NCBI RefSeq assembly: GCF_016861785.1
Contig: NZ_BOLS01000014.1
Coordinates: 1-64,000, forward strand
Direction: 5' to 3'
Source of the DNA: Lacticaseibacillus mingshuiensis
Lineage (GTDB): Bacteria > Bacillota > Bacilli > Lactobacillales > Lactobacillaceae
Length of the DNA: 64,000 nucleotides
Both the position numbers and the translations under genes were made by a program. A model generated the notes under the pieces. It was not told the origin of the DNA. It ran no database searches and worked only from the letters and a program-made list of their open reading frames with translations. Of this stretch, positions 32,469 through 42,596 are shown piece by piece; within the stretch, counting starts at the first letter, position 1, and each line of letters begins with the position of its first letter.

Positions 32469-32499
32469 GGCGCCCAGACAATCGTCTCGGCGCCTTTTT
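32469..32499 (+). terminator. terminator after scrB
   Basis: GGCGCC (32469-32474) pairs with GGCGCC (32489-32494), followed by TTTTT. Confidence 0.88.
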
Positions 32500-33139
32500 C
32501 TTGCCACGCGTGCAGCCCCGTATCTCGCGAGATCAGCATGTCCGCTTCACTCACTTTACCCCTCCATATATTTAAGCGAGTGTGCGGCAAAAAAAGCGAT
32601 CTCAATTTTTAAAATACCCGCTTCACACGATACTTAAACTGGTGGCAGCGCGTCAGTACTGACATGCGCATCACGAACGATACACACGTCTACGCGCATC
32701 CCAAAACATGAAGCACAGGTCATGAGTCGAGAGGACCCCCTCGCTTTGTCGCCAGGACTTTGAATTTTTCCCTAACCAGGTTCAGTGCCGAAAAGTGGTG
32801 GCTTGAAAACAAAATAATCAGTTCAAATGGTCTAGCCCATTTGCACACATTCTAAATCCCTGTCATATCGGCATTCCTGACCAATTTTAAAATCATTTCC
32901 GAGTTCTCGATCACATTCTCCGCTCACGACTCGCTTAACTATATGTAAGGGTCAAGAAGGTGGGCTCTTAACGACCCCCTGGGTGAGCGTGTGGCATTCG
33001 GATAGTGTCACATGCGGTTCAACCCTATCCGAAGGGGCTGACGAGAAACAACCACACCGACAGAATGCACGCCCGATCAGCAGCGTTCAGCACCACCCGC
33101 ACCACGGGAGCCCGGGTTCCCACCAGTCTTTCATCCCAA

Positions 33140-33246
33140 TGTCGTGCAGCCCACCTTCGTTTGCAGGAGCTGAATGCGGCCCATCTTGAGAACAACACCC
33201 GAATCTTCGGAAGAGGGAAGGTCACCGAAATTCTAAGCCTATATGT
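33140..33246. repeat. 107-bp direct repeat, copy A
   Basis: Copy A starts AATGTCGTGCAGCCCACCTT and ends GAAATTCTAAGCCTATATG. It is about 85 percent identical to copy B (33408-33514), 268 bp away in the same orientation. The best conserved blocks are GCGGCCCATCTTGAGAAC and GGGAAGGTCACCGAAATTC. Confidence 0.8.
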
Positions 33247-33407
33247 CACCCAACTTGCACCAGCGTCCGATATGGCGGCGACTCAAAGATCCACCCAAGA
33301 TGAAAGACGAACAACTTGCGCAAGCAGGTCGTTACCGATGCCACGTCCCCGGCGGCAACGCCATGTCACGCTCTTTGACAGCCGAATAAGCTCTACCGGC
33401 ATCCACA

Positions 33408-33514
33408 CAATGTCGTGCAACCCACCTTTGTTTGCAGCACCGGGTATGCGGCCCATCTTGAGAACGACGCCTTCTTCTTCGGAAGCGGGAAGGTCACCGA
33501 AATTCTAAGCCTAC
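33408..33514. repeat. 107-bp direct repeat, copy B
   Basis: This is the second copy of the repeat. Substitutions are scattered and the central part differs most (TCTTCTTCGGAAGCGGG here). No target duplication or transposase gene is associated. Confidence 0.8.
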
Positions 33515-33782
33515 ATGACCTAAGCTTACTGCACCAGCGATCGATATATGGCGGCGGCACGGATGCCACAAAAGGTTTCAAAGAGCAATGCAGTCACCAC
33601 ACACGTTGCGACTGGCGAGGGCCTGCCCTTCGCATCGTGTGTGGCCCCTGGTCCGGTCAACGGCCCGACCGAATCAGGGTACATAAGCCGAGTCGCAAGG
33701 CTTCATCCCATTTGTCCAATCGAGCGCCACCGAGCCCCTGAATCAAAAAAGAGCCACGCACCAAGGCGCAGCTCCGCTATGT

Positions 33783-33918
33783 AAAAAAATCATTTAATGA
33801 TGGAGACACCGGTTGCCCGGTGCTCGCAAGCTAGACTCGGCGGCGCTGCAAGCAGTGCCGGGCGCAAGACCCATGCCAGAAGTGGCAGCCAACATCGTAA
33901 CGCTCCATCGATCAAATG
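33783..33918 (-). ncRNA. candidate structured RNA downstream of rplQ
   Basis: On the minus strand CATTTGATCGATGGAG (33903-33918) pairs with CTCCATCATTAAATG (33791-33805), closing a region of about 128 nt. Inside it are further stems such as CACCGG/CCGGTG. The closing stem is followed directly by seven T. It could be a small RNA processed from or transcribed after the alpha operon, or an unusually large composite terminator. No promoter of its own was identified with confidence. Confidence 0.4.
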
Positions 33919-33963
33919 ATCAAAGTGAATCGACCACGGGGGCCGATTCGTTTTAGAAATTGT

Positions 33964-33977
33964 CCCGCCGAGGCGGG
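33964..33977 (-). terminator. weak terminator after rplQ
   Basis: CCCGCC and GGCGGG form a compact stem 11 nt after the rplQ stop, followed by ACAATTTC. The poor T-run suggests incomplete termination, leaving the structure downstream to finish the job. Confidence 0.5.
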
Positions 33978-33987
33978 AGGTCAAACA

Positions 33988-34368
33988 TTACACCAGCTCG
34001 ATGATGACCATCGGTGCTGCGTCGCCGCGACGAGGTGCAGTCTTCAAGATGCGGGTGTAACCGCCCTTACGATCTGCATAACGTGGTGCGATGTCGGTGA
34101 AGAGTTTCTGCAAAGCGTTCTTAACGACCGGCTTGCCGTCAACTTCTTGGACATCAGCGATCTCCTGGCGAACATAGGCAGCTGCCTGACGACGTGCGTG
34201 CAGGTCGCCGCGCTTGCCGAGGGTGATCATCTTTTCAACCGTGCCGCGAACTTCTTTGGCGCGAGCTTCGGTGGTGATCAGACGTTCGTGAATGATCAGA
34301 TCTGTGGTCAAACTGCGCAGCAAAGCTTTACGCTGAGACTTCGTGCGCTGTAATTTCCGGTAACTCAT
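33988..34368 (-). CDS. rplQ: 50S ribosomal protein L17
   Basis: L17 (126 residues) lies near the peptide exit of the large subunit. Start [23 protein letters not shown] and the segment [20 protein letters not shown] are diagnostic. It follows rpoA by 27 nt and is the last gene of the alpha operon. GGAGG precedes the ATG. Confidence 0.98.
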   Translation of the reverse strand: MSYRKLQRTKSQRKALLRSLTTDLIIHERLITTEARAKEVRGTVEKMITLGKRGDLHARRQAAAYVRQEIADVQEVDGKPVVKNALQKLFTDIAPRYADRKGGYTRILKTAPRRGDAAPMVIIELV

Positions 34369-34395
34369 GGAATTGGCCTCCTTTGCGAATTTTGG

Positions 34396-35334
34396 TTAAT
34401 CTTCTTTACGCAATCCTAAGCCAAGATCAGAGAGCTTGTTCTTGACTTCCTCAAGCGACTTGCGGCCCAGGTTGCGCACTTTCATCATATCGGCTTCTGT
34501 CTTGTTGGTTAATTCTTGAACCGTATTGATGCCGGCGCGCTTCAGGCAGTTGTATGAACGGACGGACAAGTCGAGCTCTTCGATGGTCATCTCGAGCATC
34601 TTTTCCTTGTGCGTCTCTTCTTTTTCCACCATGATCTCGGCGTTCTTAGCTTCATCAGTCAGATTAACGAAGATATCGAGATGTTCGGTCAAGATCTTCG
34701 CGGCCAAACTGATCGCCTCACGCGGGGAGATCGAGCCATTGGTCCAAACATCCAGGGTCAGCTTGTCGAAATCGTTGCGGCGACCAACACGGGTGCTTTC
34801 CACCTGGTAGTTGACGCGACTGATCGGCGTGAAGATCGAATCGACCGGCAGGACACCGATCGGCATGTCGTCGACCTTGTTCTGGTCAGCTGCGACATAA
34901 CCGCGACCGGTGCGGACCGTCATCCGGATATGGAAATGACCGCCCTCAGCCACCGTGCAGATATACTGCTCCGGATTCAGCACTTCAACGTCGCTATCGG
35001 TGACAATGTCGGCCGCGGTGACCGTGGCTGGCCCTGTCACGTCGATTTCAACAGTGCGATCTTCGTCGGTATTCATCTTCAAAGCGAGCTTCTTGATGTT
35101 CAAGATGATCTGGGTGACATCTTCCAGTACCCCATCGATCGTGGAGAACTCGTGCAGGACGCCATCGATCTGGATGCTGGCTACCGCAGCCCCTGGCAGT
35201 GAGGATAAAAGGATACGCCGAAGGGAATTCCCAAGGGTGGTCCCATAACCGCGTTCCAGCGGTTCAACGACAAACTTGCCATAGTTGGTGCTTTCGTCAA
35301 CTTTGGTGATGTTTGGCTTTTCAAATTCGATCAT
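34396..35334 (-). CDS. rpoA: RNA polymerase alpha subunit
   Basis: RpoA (312 residues) nucleates RNA polymerase assembly through its N-terminal domain ([22 protein letters not shown]) and binds UP elements and activators through its C-terminal domain ([21 protein letters not shown]). It sits between rpsK and rplQ as usual. The 73-nt gap after rpsK contains a normal ribosome-binding site (GAAAGGGG). Confidence 0.98.
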   Translation of the reverse strand: MIEFEKPNITKVDESTNYGKFVVEPLERGYGTTLGNSLRRILLSSLPGAAVASIQIDGVLHEFSTIDGVLEDVTQIILNIKKLALKMNTDEDRTVEIDVTGPATVTAADIVTDSDVEVLNPEQYICTVAEGGHFHIRMTVRTGRGYVAADQNKVDDMPIGVLPVDSIFTPISRVNYQVESTRVGRRNDFDKLTLDVWTNGSISPREAISLAAKILTEHLDIFVNLTDEAKNAEIMVEKEETHKEKMLEMTIEELDLSVRSYNCLKRAGINTVQELTNKTEADMMKVRNLGRKSLEEVKNKLSDLGLGLRKED

Positions 35335-35407
35335 CTAGTCTGTACCCCTTTCAAAACGAGAAGTGAAGTTTTGTCTACCCGACACAAACACGATCGCGGG
35401 GTAACAA

Positions 35408-35797
35408 TTACACACGACGACGCTTTGGAGGACGAGAACCATTATGCGGAACTGGGGTCACGTCGCGGATCGCCGTAACTTCAAGGCCAGTTGCCTGAAG
35501 TGAGCGAATCGCAGCTTCACGACCAGAGCCAGGACCTTTGACCGTCACTTCGACCGTCTTCATGCCATGTTCCATGGATTCCTTGGCTGCTGCTTCGGCC
35601 GCCATCTGCGCTGCAAATGGGGTCGACTTACGGGAGCCTTTGAAGCCCAACGCACCAGCTGAAGACCATGCGATCGCGTTGCCGCGCGGGTCGGTGATCA
35701 TCACGATCGTGTTGTTGAAGGTGGAGTGGATATGAGCCACACCGGTCTCAACGTTTTTACGTACTCGACGCTTACGAGTAGTTTTGCGTGTTGCCAT
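35408..35797 (-). CDS. rpsK: 30S ribosomal protein S11
   Basis: S11 (129 residues) is part of the small-subunit platform near the mRNA exit. Characteristic segments are [36 protein letters not shown] and the C-terminal [12 protein letters not shown]. It follows rpsM by 19 nt. Confidence 0.98.
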   Translation of the reverse strand: MATRKTTRKRRVRKNVETGVAHIHSTFNNTIVMITDPRGNAIAWSSAGALGFKGSRKSTPFAAQMAAEAAAKESMEHGMKTVEVTVKGPGSGREAAIRSLQATGLEVTAIRDVTPVPHNGSRPPKRRRV

Positions 35798-35816
35798 CGA
35801 ATTTTACCTCCCTTGA

Positions 35817-36182
35817 TTATTTCTTCTTCCCGGCAATGGTAACTTTCTTACCTTTGCGGGTGCGTGCGTTGTTCTTGGTGTTCTGACCGCGAACAGGGAG
35901 CCCGCGACGATGACGAATGCCGCGATACGAGCCGATTTCCTGCAGGCGCTTGATGTTCAGGCTGACTTCACGACGCAGGTCGCCTTCAACTTTAACGTTG
36001 TCGACAGCTGCACGGATCTTGTCTTCCTGGTCAGGCGTCAGGTCTTCTTCCTTGACGTTTTCAGGAACGCCGGCCTCTGCCAGAATCTTCTGCGCAGTGG
36101 TCTTGCCGATCCCGAAGATGTAGGTCAAGGCGATTACGATTTGTTTACCACGTGGTAAGTCAACACCAGCGATACGAGCCAT
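35817..36182 (-). CDS. rpsM: 30S ribosomal protein S13
   Basis: S13 (121 residues) forms inter-subunit bridges in the head of the 30[21 protein letters not shown], the helix-hairpin-helix [10 protein letters not shown] and the basic tail ([15 protein letters not shown]) are typical. It lies between rpmJ and rpsK; GGAGG precedes the ATG. Confidence 0.98.
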   Translation of the reverse strand: MARIAGVDLPRGKQIVIALTYIFGIGKTTAQKILAEAGVPENVKEEDLTPDQEDKIRAAVDNVKVEGDLRREVSLNIKRLQEIGSYRGIRHRRGLPVRGQNTKNNARTRKGKKVTIAGKKK

Positions 36183-36212
36183 GTAGATGACACCTCCTAT
36201 TTATTAAGTGAA

Positions 36213-36332
36213 TTAAGACCCTTGGCGTTGCTTATGCTTCGGGTTGGCAGAGCAAATGATCATGACGCGGCCTTTGCGGCGTACGACTTTGCAGTGCTCA
36301 CACATCTTTTTGACAGATGGACGTACTTTCAT
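36213..36332 (-). CDS. rpmJ: 50S ribosomal protein L36
   Basis: L36 is a 39-residue zinc-binding protein. Reading the minus strand from ATG 36332 gives [20 protein letters not shown], then [19 protein letters not shown]. The zinc ligands CxxC, a later Cys and His are all present (C+ form). Gene order infA-rpmJ-rpsM is the standard one. A GAGGC ribosome-binding site lies just upstream. Confidence 0.97.
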   Translation of the reverse strand: MKVRPSVKKMCEHCKVVRRKGRVMIICSANPKHKQRQGS

Positions 36333-36382
36333 GATTAAGCCTCCTCAGGAAACGTCCCAGGCGAACCTGGGCATTCTGGCAA

Positions 36383-36601
36383 TTACTTGAAGCGGTAGGT
36401 GATCCGGCCCTTGGTCAGATCATAAGGCGACAGCTCCACGGTCACCCGGTCGCCAGGCAAAATACGGATGTAATGCATCCGAATCTTCCCTGAAACATGG
36501 GCGAGAATCGTCGCGCCGTTTTCAAGTTCGACTTTGAACATCGCATTTGGAAGTGTATCCGATACGGTGCCCTGAATTTCAATGACGTCGTCTTTTGCCA
36601 C
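36383..36601 (-). CDS. infA: translation initiation factor IF-1
   Basis: IF-1 (72 residues) is a single OB-fold (S1-like) protein that binds the ribosomal A site during initiation. [21 protein letters not shown] and [21 protein letters not shown] are diagnostic. The start is GTG at 36601, 7 nt after AGGAGG. The 148-nt gap to adk contains TACAAT on the minus strand and may hold an internal promoter. Confidence 0.98.
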   Translation of the reverse strand: MAKDDVIEIQGTVSDTLPNAMFKVELENGATILAHVSGKIRMHYIRILPGDRVTVELSPYDLTKGRITYRFK

Positions 36602-36749
36602 TAAATATTCCTCCTAAATGATGGGTTGCAATGTAAAACGCGCTAAAAAGGGCGAGGCCACTGGCACTCACCGCACATACCGCGATATTGTACCATAATT
36701 CCTAGACTTTGAAAACAGTCCGCGAGACGGTGCAAAAGACATCAGTCGT

Positions 36750-37406
36750 CTACTTTGCCACAGTGGCCAGAATTTTGTTGATTTCTGCAAATACCAAGTC
36801 GATGTCTTGGTCCCCGTTGACTGAGAAAAGCAGATCGCGCTGCTTGTAAAAGTCGAGAAGCGGGGTGTTCATTTCGATATTGACCTTGAGGCGGTTCTTG
36901 ACCGTTTCAGGCTTATCGTCTTCACGCTGGAAGAACTCGGTGCCACCGCAGCGGTCGCACACACCCGGCACCTTGGTCGGATTGTACAACTTGTGGTAAG
37001 TGGCGCCGCAAGTCTTGCAGATGAAGCGGCCGGACAGGCGATCGACTAGGACGCTTGGTTCAACGTCGATGTTGATCACCGCGTCAAGCGGCTTGTTCAG
37101 GTCCTTGGTGATCGTCTCGAGCGCTTCCGCCTGAGCGATCGTCCGGGGAAAACCGTCCAGCATGTAGCCCTGGTCGGTATCTTTTTCCTGGAGACGATCC
37201 TTTACGATGCCGTTGGTCACATCGTCAGGAACCAGCTGGCCCTTGTCGATGAACCCTTTTGCTTCAAGGCCAAGCGGGGTCTTTGCAGCCATGGCTGCGC
37301 GGAACATATCGCCGGTCGAGATATGGGCGATCGGGTAGGCGTCTTCAATGCGTTCCGCCTGTGTCCCCTTGCCCGCGCCGGGCAGCCCCATTAAGATCAG
37401 ATTCAA
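36750..37406 (-). CDS. adk: adenylate kinase
   Basis: Adenylate kinase (218 residues) interconverts ATP + AMP and 2 ADP. P-loop [14 protein letters not shown], the DGFPRT segment and the LID domain are visible. The LID carries four Cys ([10 protein letters not shown] and GVCDRCGG), the zinc-binding form of Gram-positive enzymes. It follows secY by 34 nt, as in the conserved spc operon. Confidence 0.98.
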   Translation of the reverse strand: MNLILMGLPGAGKGTQAERIEDAYPIAHISTGDMFRAAMAAKTPLGLEAKGFIDKGQLVPDDVTNGIVKDRLQEKDTDQGYMLDGFPRTIAQAEALETITKDLNKPLDAVINIDVEPSVLVDRLSGRFICKTCGATYHKLYNPTKVPGVCDRCGGTEFFQREDDKPETVKNRLKVNIEMNTPLLDFYKQRDLLFSVNGDQDIDLVFAEINKILATVAK

Positions 37407-37440
37407 TTTTCTTCCTCCTAAAGCGAAGTGGAAAACGCGA

Positions 37441-38757
37441 TCAGTCCTTCGTCAAGTCGCCCTGGATGAAGCCGACATACTCGCGCTTCATCAGCAAGCC
37501 GTTCAACTGACGGACAAGCTCGATCGCAGTCATGACCACGATCAAAAGACTGGTACCGCCAAGCCCAATGGACTGCGGCAAGCCCCAGATGTTCGCAGCA
37601 AGCTGCGGCATCAGAGCAACCAGACCCAAGAACAGTGCCCCCACCGTGGACAGCCGAATCAGAAGTGCAGAGAGATACTTCTCTGTTTCCTTACCAGGCC
37701 ATACGCCGATGATGTAACTGCCTTGCTTGGTCAGGTTCTCGGCCACCTTTTCTGGGTTGACCTGAACGAAGGCATAGAAGAAGGTGAATACAACGATCAA
37801 GACGGTGTAGATGATCGTGCCGACCGTCGTCTGCATGTTGAAGATGTTGGACAAGGTTTGATACCAACCAGCATCTTGGAACTTGCTTTGCAGGCCCATC
37901 AAAATGGTCTGCGGGGTGACGATGAAGGAACTGGCAAAGATCACTGGGATGACCCCAGCCACGTTGATCTTCAGCGGCAGGTAGCTTTCACTGCCAGTCG
38001 CCGCAACGCGCCGCGTGTATTGAATCGGAATCTTGTAGTTCGCTTGCTGGACCCAGGTCACGAAGGTCACAACGATCAAAATGAGGACGATCAAGGCAAG
38101 CAGGAAAAATGCCCCCTTGATGTGGTCGCTCGTTTCACCGCGCAACAGATTGTCATTGATCAGCGAGTAGAACCCGCTTGGGAGGCGGGCAATAATACCC
38201 GCGAAGATGATCATCGACACCCCATTGCCGATGCCTTTGTCTGTGATCTGTTCGCCCATCCAAGTCAGCAGCATGGTGCCGCCGGTCAGGATGATCCCGA
38301 TCTGGACATAAGTCATTGCTGTCGGGGCGCTTGTCAGCAACCCGTTTTGGCTCAGCGCCTGGAAACCGGCAGTGATGCCGATCGCCTGGAAGAAGCCGAG
38401 GAAAATGGTCAGGTAACGGGTCCATTGGTTCAGCTTACGCCGGCCAACTTCGCCTTGCTTGCTCCATTCCACGAACTTCGGCACGATGTCCATTTGCAGC
38501 AATTGAACCACGATCTGCGCCGTGATATATGGTGAAACCCCCATAGAGAAAATCGAGTATTGCGCCAGTCCCCCACCACTTACAGTGTCAAACAGGGGAA
38601 CCAGCCCGCCTTTACTCAGGCCGGCGATCGCACCTGCATTCACACCTGGAACTGAAATCTGAGCACCGAGTCGATAAACCAATAAAACGCCGAGCGTGAA
38701 GAGGATCTTATTGCGGATCTCTTTGACTTTGAGCGCATTGATGAGGGTTTTCAGCAT
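37441..38757 (-). CDS. secY: protein translocase subunit SecY
   Basis: SecY (438 residues, ten membrane helices) is the protein-conducting channel of the Sec system. Recognisable segments are [22 protein letters not shown], the plug region [22 protein letters not shown] and the C-terminal [18 protein letters not shown]. Its start codon overlaps the last base of rplO, consistent with coupled translation. Confidence 0.98.
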   Translation of the reverse strand: MLKTLINALKVKEIRNKILFTLGVLLVYRLGAQISVPGVNAGAIAGLSKGGLVPLFDTVSGGGLAQYSIFSMGVSPYITAQIVVQLLQMDIVPKFVEWSKQGEVGRRKLNQWTRYLTIFLGFFQAIGITAGFQALSQNGLLTSAPTAMTYVQIGIILTGGTMLLTWMGEQITDKGIGNGVSMIIFAGIIARLPSGFYSLINDNLLRGETSDHIKGAFFLLALIVLILIVVTFVTWVQQANYKIPIQYTRRVAATGSESYLPLKINVAGVIPVIFASSFIVTPQTILMGLQSKFQDAGWYQTLSNIFNMQTTVGTIIYTVLIVVFTFFYAFVQVNPEKVAENLTKQGSYIIGVWPGKETEKYLSALLIRLSTVGALFLGLVALMPQLAANIWGLPQSIGLGGTSLLIVVMTAIELVRQLNGLLMKREYVGFIQGDLTKD

Positions 38758-39197
38758 TAGATCACCTCGAGAGAACCGCCTGCCGCTTCGACTGCCGCCT
38801 TCGCAGCTTCAGAAGCTTTGTTGACTTGGATCGTCAGCTTCTTGTCAAGCGAGCCATTGGCAAGCAACTTGATGCCGTCATACTCTTTCTTGATCAAGCC
38901 GCTTTCGACCAAAAGTGTCGGGGTGACTTCAGTTCCTTCATCAAACCGGTTGAGGTCGGCGACGTTGATAACGGCGTAGACTTTGCGGTTGATATTCTTG
39001 AACCCGCGTTTTGGCATCCGGCGGAACAGTGGCATCTGGCCACCTTCAAAACCGAGACGCGTCTTACCGCCTTGGCGGGCCAGTTGGCCTTTGGTCCCTT
39101 TGCCGGCCGTCTTACCCTGACCGCTAGAAGTACCGCGGCCCAGGCGTTTGCGATCGCGACGAGAGCCTTCGCTTGGCTTTAATTCGTGCAACTTCAT
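38757..39197 (-). CDS. rplO: 50S ribosomal protein L15
   Basis: L15 (146 residues) has the typical basic, glycine-rich N-terminus ([20 protein letters not shown], then [15 protein letters not shown]) and a globular C-terminal domain. It sits between rpmD and secY with GGAGG before the ATG. Confidence 0.98.
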   Translation of the reverse strand: MKLHELKPSEGSRRDRKRLGRGTSSGQGKTAGKGTKGQLARQGGKTRLGFEGGQMPLFRRMPKRGFKNINRKVYAVINVADLNRFDEGTEVTPTLLVESGLIKKEYDGIKLLANGSLDKKLTIQVNKASEAAKAAVEAAGGSLEVI

Positions 39198-39224
39198 ACT
39201 CTAGGCACCTCCTTGTGGAAAGAT

Positions 39225-39410
39225 TTAGTCCTTGATCTCCTCAACGGAAACCAGGTGGGAAATTTGGAAGATCGCACCGCGAATTGCGGCATTGTCAGGC
39301 TTAACGACGGTGCTGTTCACACGGCCAAGGCCCAGCTCTTTAACGATCTTGCGCTGTTTCGGCAGGCGATGAACTGCACTGCGAGTCAGCGTGATTTTTA
39401 ATTGTGCCAT
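39225..39410 (-). CDS. rpmD: 50S ribosomal protein L30
   Basis: L30 (61 residues) starts [19 protein letters not shown], the short bacterial form. It lies between rpsE and rplO, 11 nt after rpsE. GGAGG precedes the ATG. Confidence 0.97.
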   Translation of the reverse strand: MAQLKITLTRSAVHRLPKQRKIVKELGLGRVNSTVVKPDNAAIRGAIFQISHLVSVEEIKD

Positions 39411-39421
39411 GGTTCGCCCTC

Positions 39422-39928
39422 CTAATCTTGTTGCAACTGCGATACGGACAAGCCCCGCAGCTCCGCAACTTGTTCGACGGTCTTCAATTGCTTGAGGCCT
39501 TCCATGGTCGCGCGGATCATGTTGATCGGGGTGTTACGGCCCAGCGACTTGCTGGTGACATCAGAGATGCCGGCAAGTTCCATGACGGAACGGACGGCGC
39601 CGCCAGCAGCGACCCCGGAACCTTCAACGGCCGGCTTGAGCAGAACTTCGCCAGCGCCAAAGTGGCCGATCACTTCATGAGGGATTGTGGTGCCAACGAT
39701 CGGCACTTCGATCAAGCTCTTCTTAGCGTCTTCGACCGCTTTGCGAATCGCTTCTGGCACTTCTTGCGCCTTGCCGGTACCGAAACCGACATGGCCGTGC
39801 TTATCGCCAACGATGGCGATCGCTGCAAAACGCAGACGGCGGCCACCTTTGACAACTTTGGTGACGCGGTTGATCGCAACAACGTTGTCTTCGAGGTCCA
39901 GTTGGTTTGGATCGATATATGTTGCCAT
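39422..39928 (-). CDS. rpsE: 30S ribosomal protein S5
   Basis: S5 (168 residues) lines the mRNA entry tunnel and affects accuracy. [20 protein letters not shown] and [19 protein letters not shown] are diagnostic. ATG 39928 (MATYIDPNQ) lies after AAGGAGG; a longer frame to 39970 would contain that site. It follows rplR by 19 nt. Confidence 0.97.
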   Translation of the reverse strand: MATYIDPNQLDLEDNVVAINRVTKVVKGGRRLRFAAIAIVGDKHGHVGFGTGKAQEVPEAIRKAVEDAKKSLIEVPIVGTTIPHEVIGHFGAGEVLLKPAVEGSGVAAGGAVRSVMELAGISDVTSKSLGRNTPINMIRATMEGLKQLKTVEQVAELRGLSVSQLQQD

Positions 39929-39947
39929 GTATTGGTGTTCCTCCTTA

Positions 39948-40307
39948 TTAGAATTCAAGGCCGTTTTCACGTGCTGCTTCAGCTAAAGCCTGCACGCGAC
40001 CATGATAGAGGTAACCACCACGGTCAAAGACGACAACTTTTTTACCAGCGGCGACAGCACGCTCCGCGACCAGCTTGCCAACTGCGACAGCTTGGTCGGT
40101 CTTGTTGTCATCGGCTGAAACTTCTTTATCAAGAGTGGAGGCACTTGCTAGCGTCACACCCGCTACGTCATCAATTACTTGCGCGTAGATGTTTTTATTT
40201 GAACGGAAAATGTTCAAGCGTGGGCGCTCGCTCGTACCAGAGATCTTACCCCGGACACGCGCGTGACGACGTTGCCGAGTTTTGTTCTTATCTGGCTTGG
40301 AAATCAC
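39948..40307 (-). CDS. rplR: 50S ribosomal protein L18
   Basis: L18 (119 residues) binds 5S r[23 protein letters not shown] and [19 protein letters not shown] are typical. The start is most likely GTG 40307, 8 nt after AAAGGAG; an in-frame GTG at 40316 overlaps that site. The gap to rplF upstream is 135 nt, longer than usual. Confidence 0.96.
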   Translation of the reverse strand: MISKPDKNKTRQRRHARVRGKISGTSERPRLNIFRSNKNIYAQVIDDVAGVTLASASTLDKEVSADDNKTDQAVAVGKLVAERAVAAGKKVVVFDRGGYLYHGRVQALAEAARENGLEF

Positions 40308-40442
40308 AATGTTCACTCCTTTGAATGGGTTGCATTTGACAATGCGCCTGACAGGTCAGGCCAGCCAGGTCACGCGGCCAAATGCGCGGCGCGATCCAAT
40401 AGATGACGCCGCAATAGTTTAAATGTGAGGCGAAGGTGAGAA
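40308..40442 (-). other. unusually long rplF-rplR spacer
   Basis: These 135 nt carry no gene. On the minus strand a small hairpin (CCTGAC/GTCAGG) precedes the rplR ribosome-binding site. I found no convincing promoter. Spacers in the rest of this operon are mostly under 35 nt. Confidence 0.5.
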
Positions 40443-40973
40443 TTACTTCCCAGTCTTCCCTTCCTTACGACGAACAACTTCATCCGTATAACGGATCCCT
40501 TTGCCCTTGTAAGGTTCTGGTGAGCGAACGGCGCGAATCTCGGCCGCAAACTGACCAACTTTTTGTTTTGAAATGCCGTGCAGCAAAATGTTGGTTGTCG
40601 CAGGCACTTCAATTGTGATGCCTTTTGGCGCTTCCATCTCAACGGGATGGGAGTAGCCAACGGCAAGGACCAGCTTATCACCCTGCATTTGTGCACGATA
40701 GCCGACCCCGACCAGGGTCAACGATACGGTGTAACCGTCTGTTACGCCGATGACCATGTTGTTCAGGTTCGCGCGGGTCGTGCCGTGCAGTGCCTTGAAG
40801 CTGTCATCAGGGCGTGTGAAAGTAATTTCACTGCCGTCTTGATGCATTTCGATTTCAGGGGCAAAGGCGCGAGTCAACTCGCCCTTCGGCCCTTTAACGG
40901 TGACGTTATTACCATCCTTGGTGACCGTAACACCGGCCGGGATGGTGATCACTTTATTCCCAATACGACTCAC
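40443..40973 (-). CDS. rplF: 50S ribosomal protein L6
   Basis: L6 (176 residues) sits near the GTPase-associated centre. [27 protein letters not shown] and the C-terminal [21 protein letters not shown] are diagnostic. The start is GTG after AAAGGAGG. It follows rpsH by 31 nt. Confidence 0.98.
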   Translation of the reverse strand: MSRIGNKVITIPAGVTVTKDGNNVTVKGPKGELTRAFAPEIEMHQDGSEITFTRPDDSFKALHGTTRANLNNMVIGVTDGYTVSLTLVGVGYRAQMQGDKLVLAVGYSHPVEMEAPKGITIEVPATTNILLHGISKQKVGQFAAEIRAVRSPEPYKGKGIRYTDEVVRRKEGKTGK

Positions 40974-41004
40974 TGGTGGGCACCTCCTTTAATGATTTAG
41001 CGTT

Positions 41005-41403
41005 TTACCAGATGTAGGCGAGCACTTCGCCGCCAACGTTCTTTGCCCGTGCTTCCTTATCGGTCAAAACACCGTTGGAAGTGGAGATGATCGCGATGCC
41101 CAGGCCATTGAGGACCTTCGGCACAGCGTCAGCTTTAACATAAGAGCGCAAGCCTGGCTTGGAGATACGCTTCAAACCGGAGATGACACGTTCGTTGTTC
41201 TTCCCATATTTAAGGAAGATCCGGATCATGCCTTGCTTGTCATCTTCAATGACTTCGTAGTCACGGATGAAGCCTTCCCGCTTGAGGATCTCAGAGATAT
41301 CTTTTTTCATCTTTGATGCAGGTACGACGAGTGATTCGTGACGAACCATGTTGGCGTTACGAATCCGGGTCAAATAATCTGCGATTGGATCGGTCAGGAC
41401 CAT
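41005..41403 (-). CDS. rpsH: 30S ribosomal protein S8
   Basis: S8 (132 residues) binds the central domain of 16S rRNA and in other bacteria represses the spc operon. [20 protein letters not shown] and the C-terminal [20 protein letters not shown] are diagnostic. It lies between rpsN and rplF. Confidence 0.98.
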   Translation of the reverse strand: MVLTDPIADYLTRIRNANMVRHESLVVPASKMKKDISEILKREGFIRDYEVIEDDKQGMIRIFLKYGKNNERVISGLKRISKPGLRSYVKADAVPKVLNGLGIAIISTSNGVLTDKEARAKNVGGEVLAYIW

Positions 41404-41433
41404 TGATTTAACCTCCTTTGACTTGGTAGTGAT

Positions 41434-41619
41434 TTACCAGCTAGCTTTACGCATGCCAGGAATCTGGCCGGCATGTGCTAATTCACGAAGGCAAATCCGG
41501 CAGAGTTTAAACTTACGATAAACGGAATGCGGACGGCCGCAACGCTGGCAGCGAGTGTATTCTTGCACTGCGAACTTTGCAGGCCGGCTGTTCTTAACGA
41601 TCATGGACTTCTTAGCCAA
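41434..41619 (-). CDS. rpsN: 30S ribosomal protein S14, zinc-binding form
   Basis: S14 (61 residues) of the short type Z, with zinc ligands in [12 protein letters not shown] and [11 protein letters not shown]. The C-terminal [11 protein letters not shown] is typical. It follows rplE by 13 nt. Confidence 0.98.
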   Translation of the reverse strand: MAKKSMIVKNSRPAKFAVQEYTRCQRCGRPHSVYRKFKLCRICLRELAHAGQIPGMRKASW

Positions 41620-41632
41620 GTAGCGGACCCCC

Positions 41633-42175
41633 TTATTTCGCGAAAGGCATGCCGATTTGCGTGAGCAATTCGAGCGCCTCTTCGTCAGTATTAGCAGTGG
41701 TTACGATAACAACGTCGAGGCCGCGAACGCGGTTGACCTTGTCATAATCAATTTCAGGGAAGATCAGTTGCTCCTTGACGCCCAGGGTGTAGTTCCCACG
41801 GCCGTCGAAGGACTTGGCAGAGATCCCATGGAAGTCACGAACACGTGGCAAAGACACGTTGATCAGCTTGTCGAGGAAGTCATACATCCGCTCGCCGCGC
41901 AAGGTGACCTTGGCGCCGATGGACATGCCTTCACGCAGGCGGAAGTTCGCGATGCTCTTCTTGGCCTTGGTGATCAGTGGCTGCTGGCCTGAGATCTCAC
42001 GGAGCTCTTCAACAGCTTCGTCCAAGTTCTTGGCATTTTGCGTCGCATCACCGACACCCATGTTCAGAACGATCTTTTCGACCTTAGGTGCCTGCATCGA
42101 GCTCTTGTAGTTAAACTTCTTGATCATAGCCGGTGCGATCTCTTTGGTGTAGCGTTCCTGTAAACGGTTAGTCAT
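41633..42175 (-). CDS. rplE: 50S ribosomal protein L5
   Basis: L5 (180 residues) binds 5S rRNA and contacts the P-site tRNA. Segments [40 protein letters not shown] and [20 protein letters not shown] are diagnostic. It lies 23 nt after rplX. Confidence 0.98.
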   Translation of the reverse strand: MTNRLQERYTKEIAPAMIKKFNYKSSMQAPKVEKIVLNMGVGDATQNAKNLDEAVEELREISGQQPLITKAKKSIANFRLREGMSIGAKVTLRGERMYDFLDKLINVSLPRVRDFHGISAKSFDGRGNYTLGVKEQLIFPEIDYDKVNRVRGLDVVIVTTANTDEEALELLTQIGMPFAK

Positions 42176-42198
42176 GCTAGTTTAGTCCTCCCTTCCTC

Positions 42199-42567
42199 TT
42201 ATTTTGCATCCTTGTCGCTGTCGTCTTTGGCTTTTTTGTCGTCCTTAGACGGCTTTGCCCCTTCGATCACAGCGCCGGACTTCTTTGCGACCCGGACCTT
42301 CTTGCCATCCTTCACATCAGAGCCGATGCGGCTAGGCTTGTTGGTCTCTGGATCAAGCAGCATCACGTTGGACACGTGAATCGCCGCTTCTTTGTCAACG
42401 ATACCGCCCTGTGGGTTGGTATTGCTTGGCTTTTGGTGTTTCTTGATCATGTTGACGCCTTCGACAATGACCTTGTCTGTGTTGAACAGCACTTTGATCA
42501 CTTTGCCTTCTTTGCCAGCGTCTTTACCGCGCATGACCCGAACGGTATCACCAGTTTTGATTTTCAT
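42199..42567 (-). CDS. rplX: 50S ribosomal protein L24 with acidic/basic tail
   Basis: L24 (122 residues) starts assembly of the large subunit. Its KOW motif is visible in [20 protein letters not shown], and [18 protein letters not shown] is typical. ATG 42567 follows AGGAGG. The protein is about 20 residues longer than usual because of a charged C-terminal tail ([17 protein letters not shown]) made almost only of Lys, Asp and Ser. Confidence 0.97.
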   Translation of the reverse strand: MKIKTGDTVRVMRGKDAGKEGKVIKVLFNTDKVIVEGVNMIKKHQKPSNTNPQGGIVDKEAAIHVSNVMLLDPETNKPSRIGSDVKDGKKVRVAKKSGAVIEGAKPSKDDKKAKDDSDKDAK

Positions 42568-42596
42568 GAGTTGCACCTCCTATTTGCTCAGAATGA

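Larger units (their letters stand above)
32500..33782. other. gene-poor stretch of about 1.3 kb
   Basis: No frame here has a convincing ribosome-binding site, codon usage or family motif. The first 450 bp are more A+T-rich than the surroundings. The rest contains the direct repeat listed separately and G+C-rich sequence of unclear origin. It may be decayed accessory DNA between rplQ and the ecf operon. Confidence 0.5.

Noticed and set aside
33005-33741. Plus-strand open frames across the 107-bp repeats
   Set aside because: No ribosome-binding sites, and the repeat copies fall in different local frames with poor codon use, so they are unlikely to be genes.
37348-38535. 395-codon plus-strand frame opposite secY and adk
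   Set aside because: SecY is unambiguous on the other strand; the frame has no start signal.
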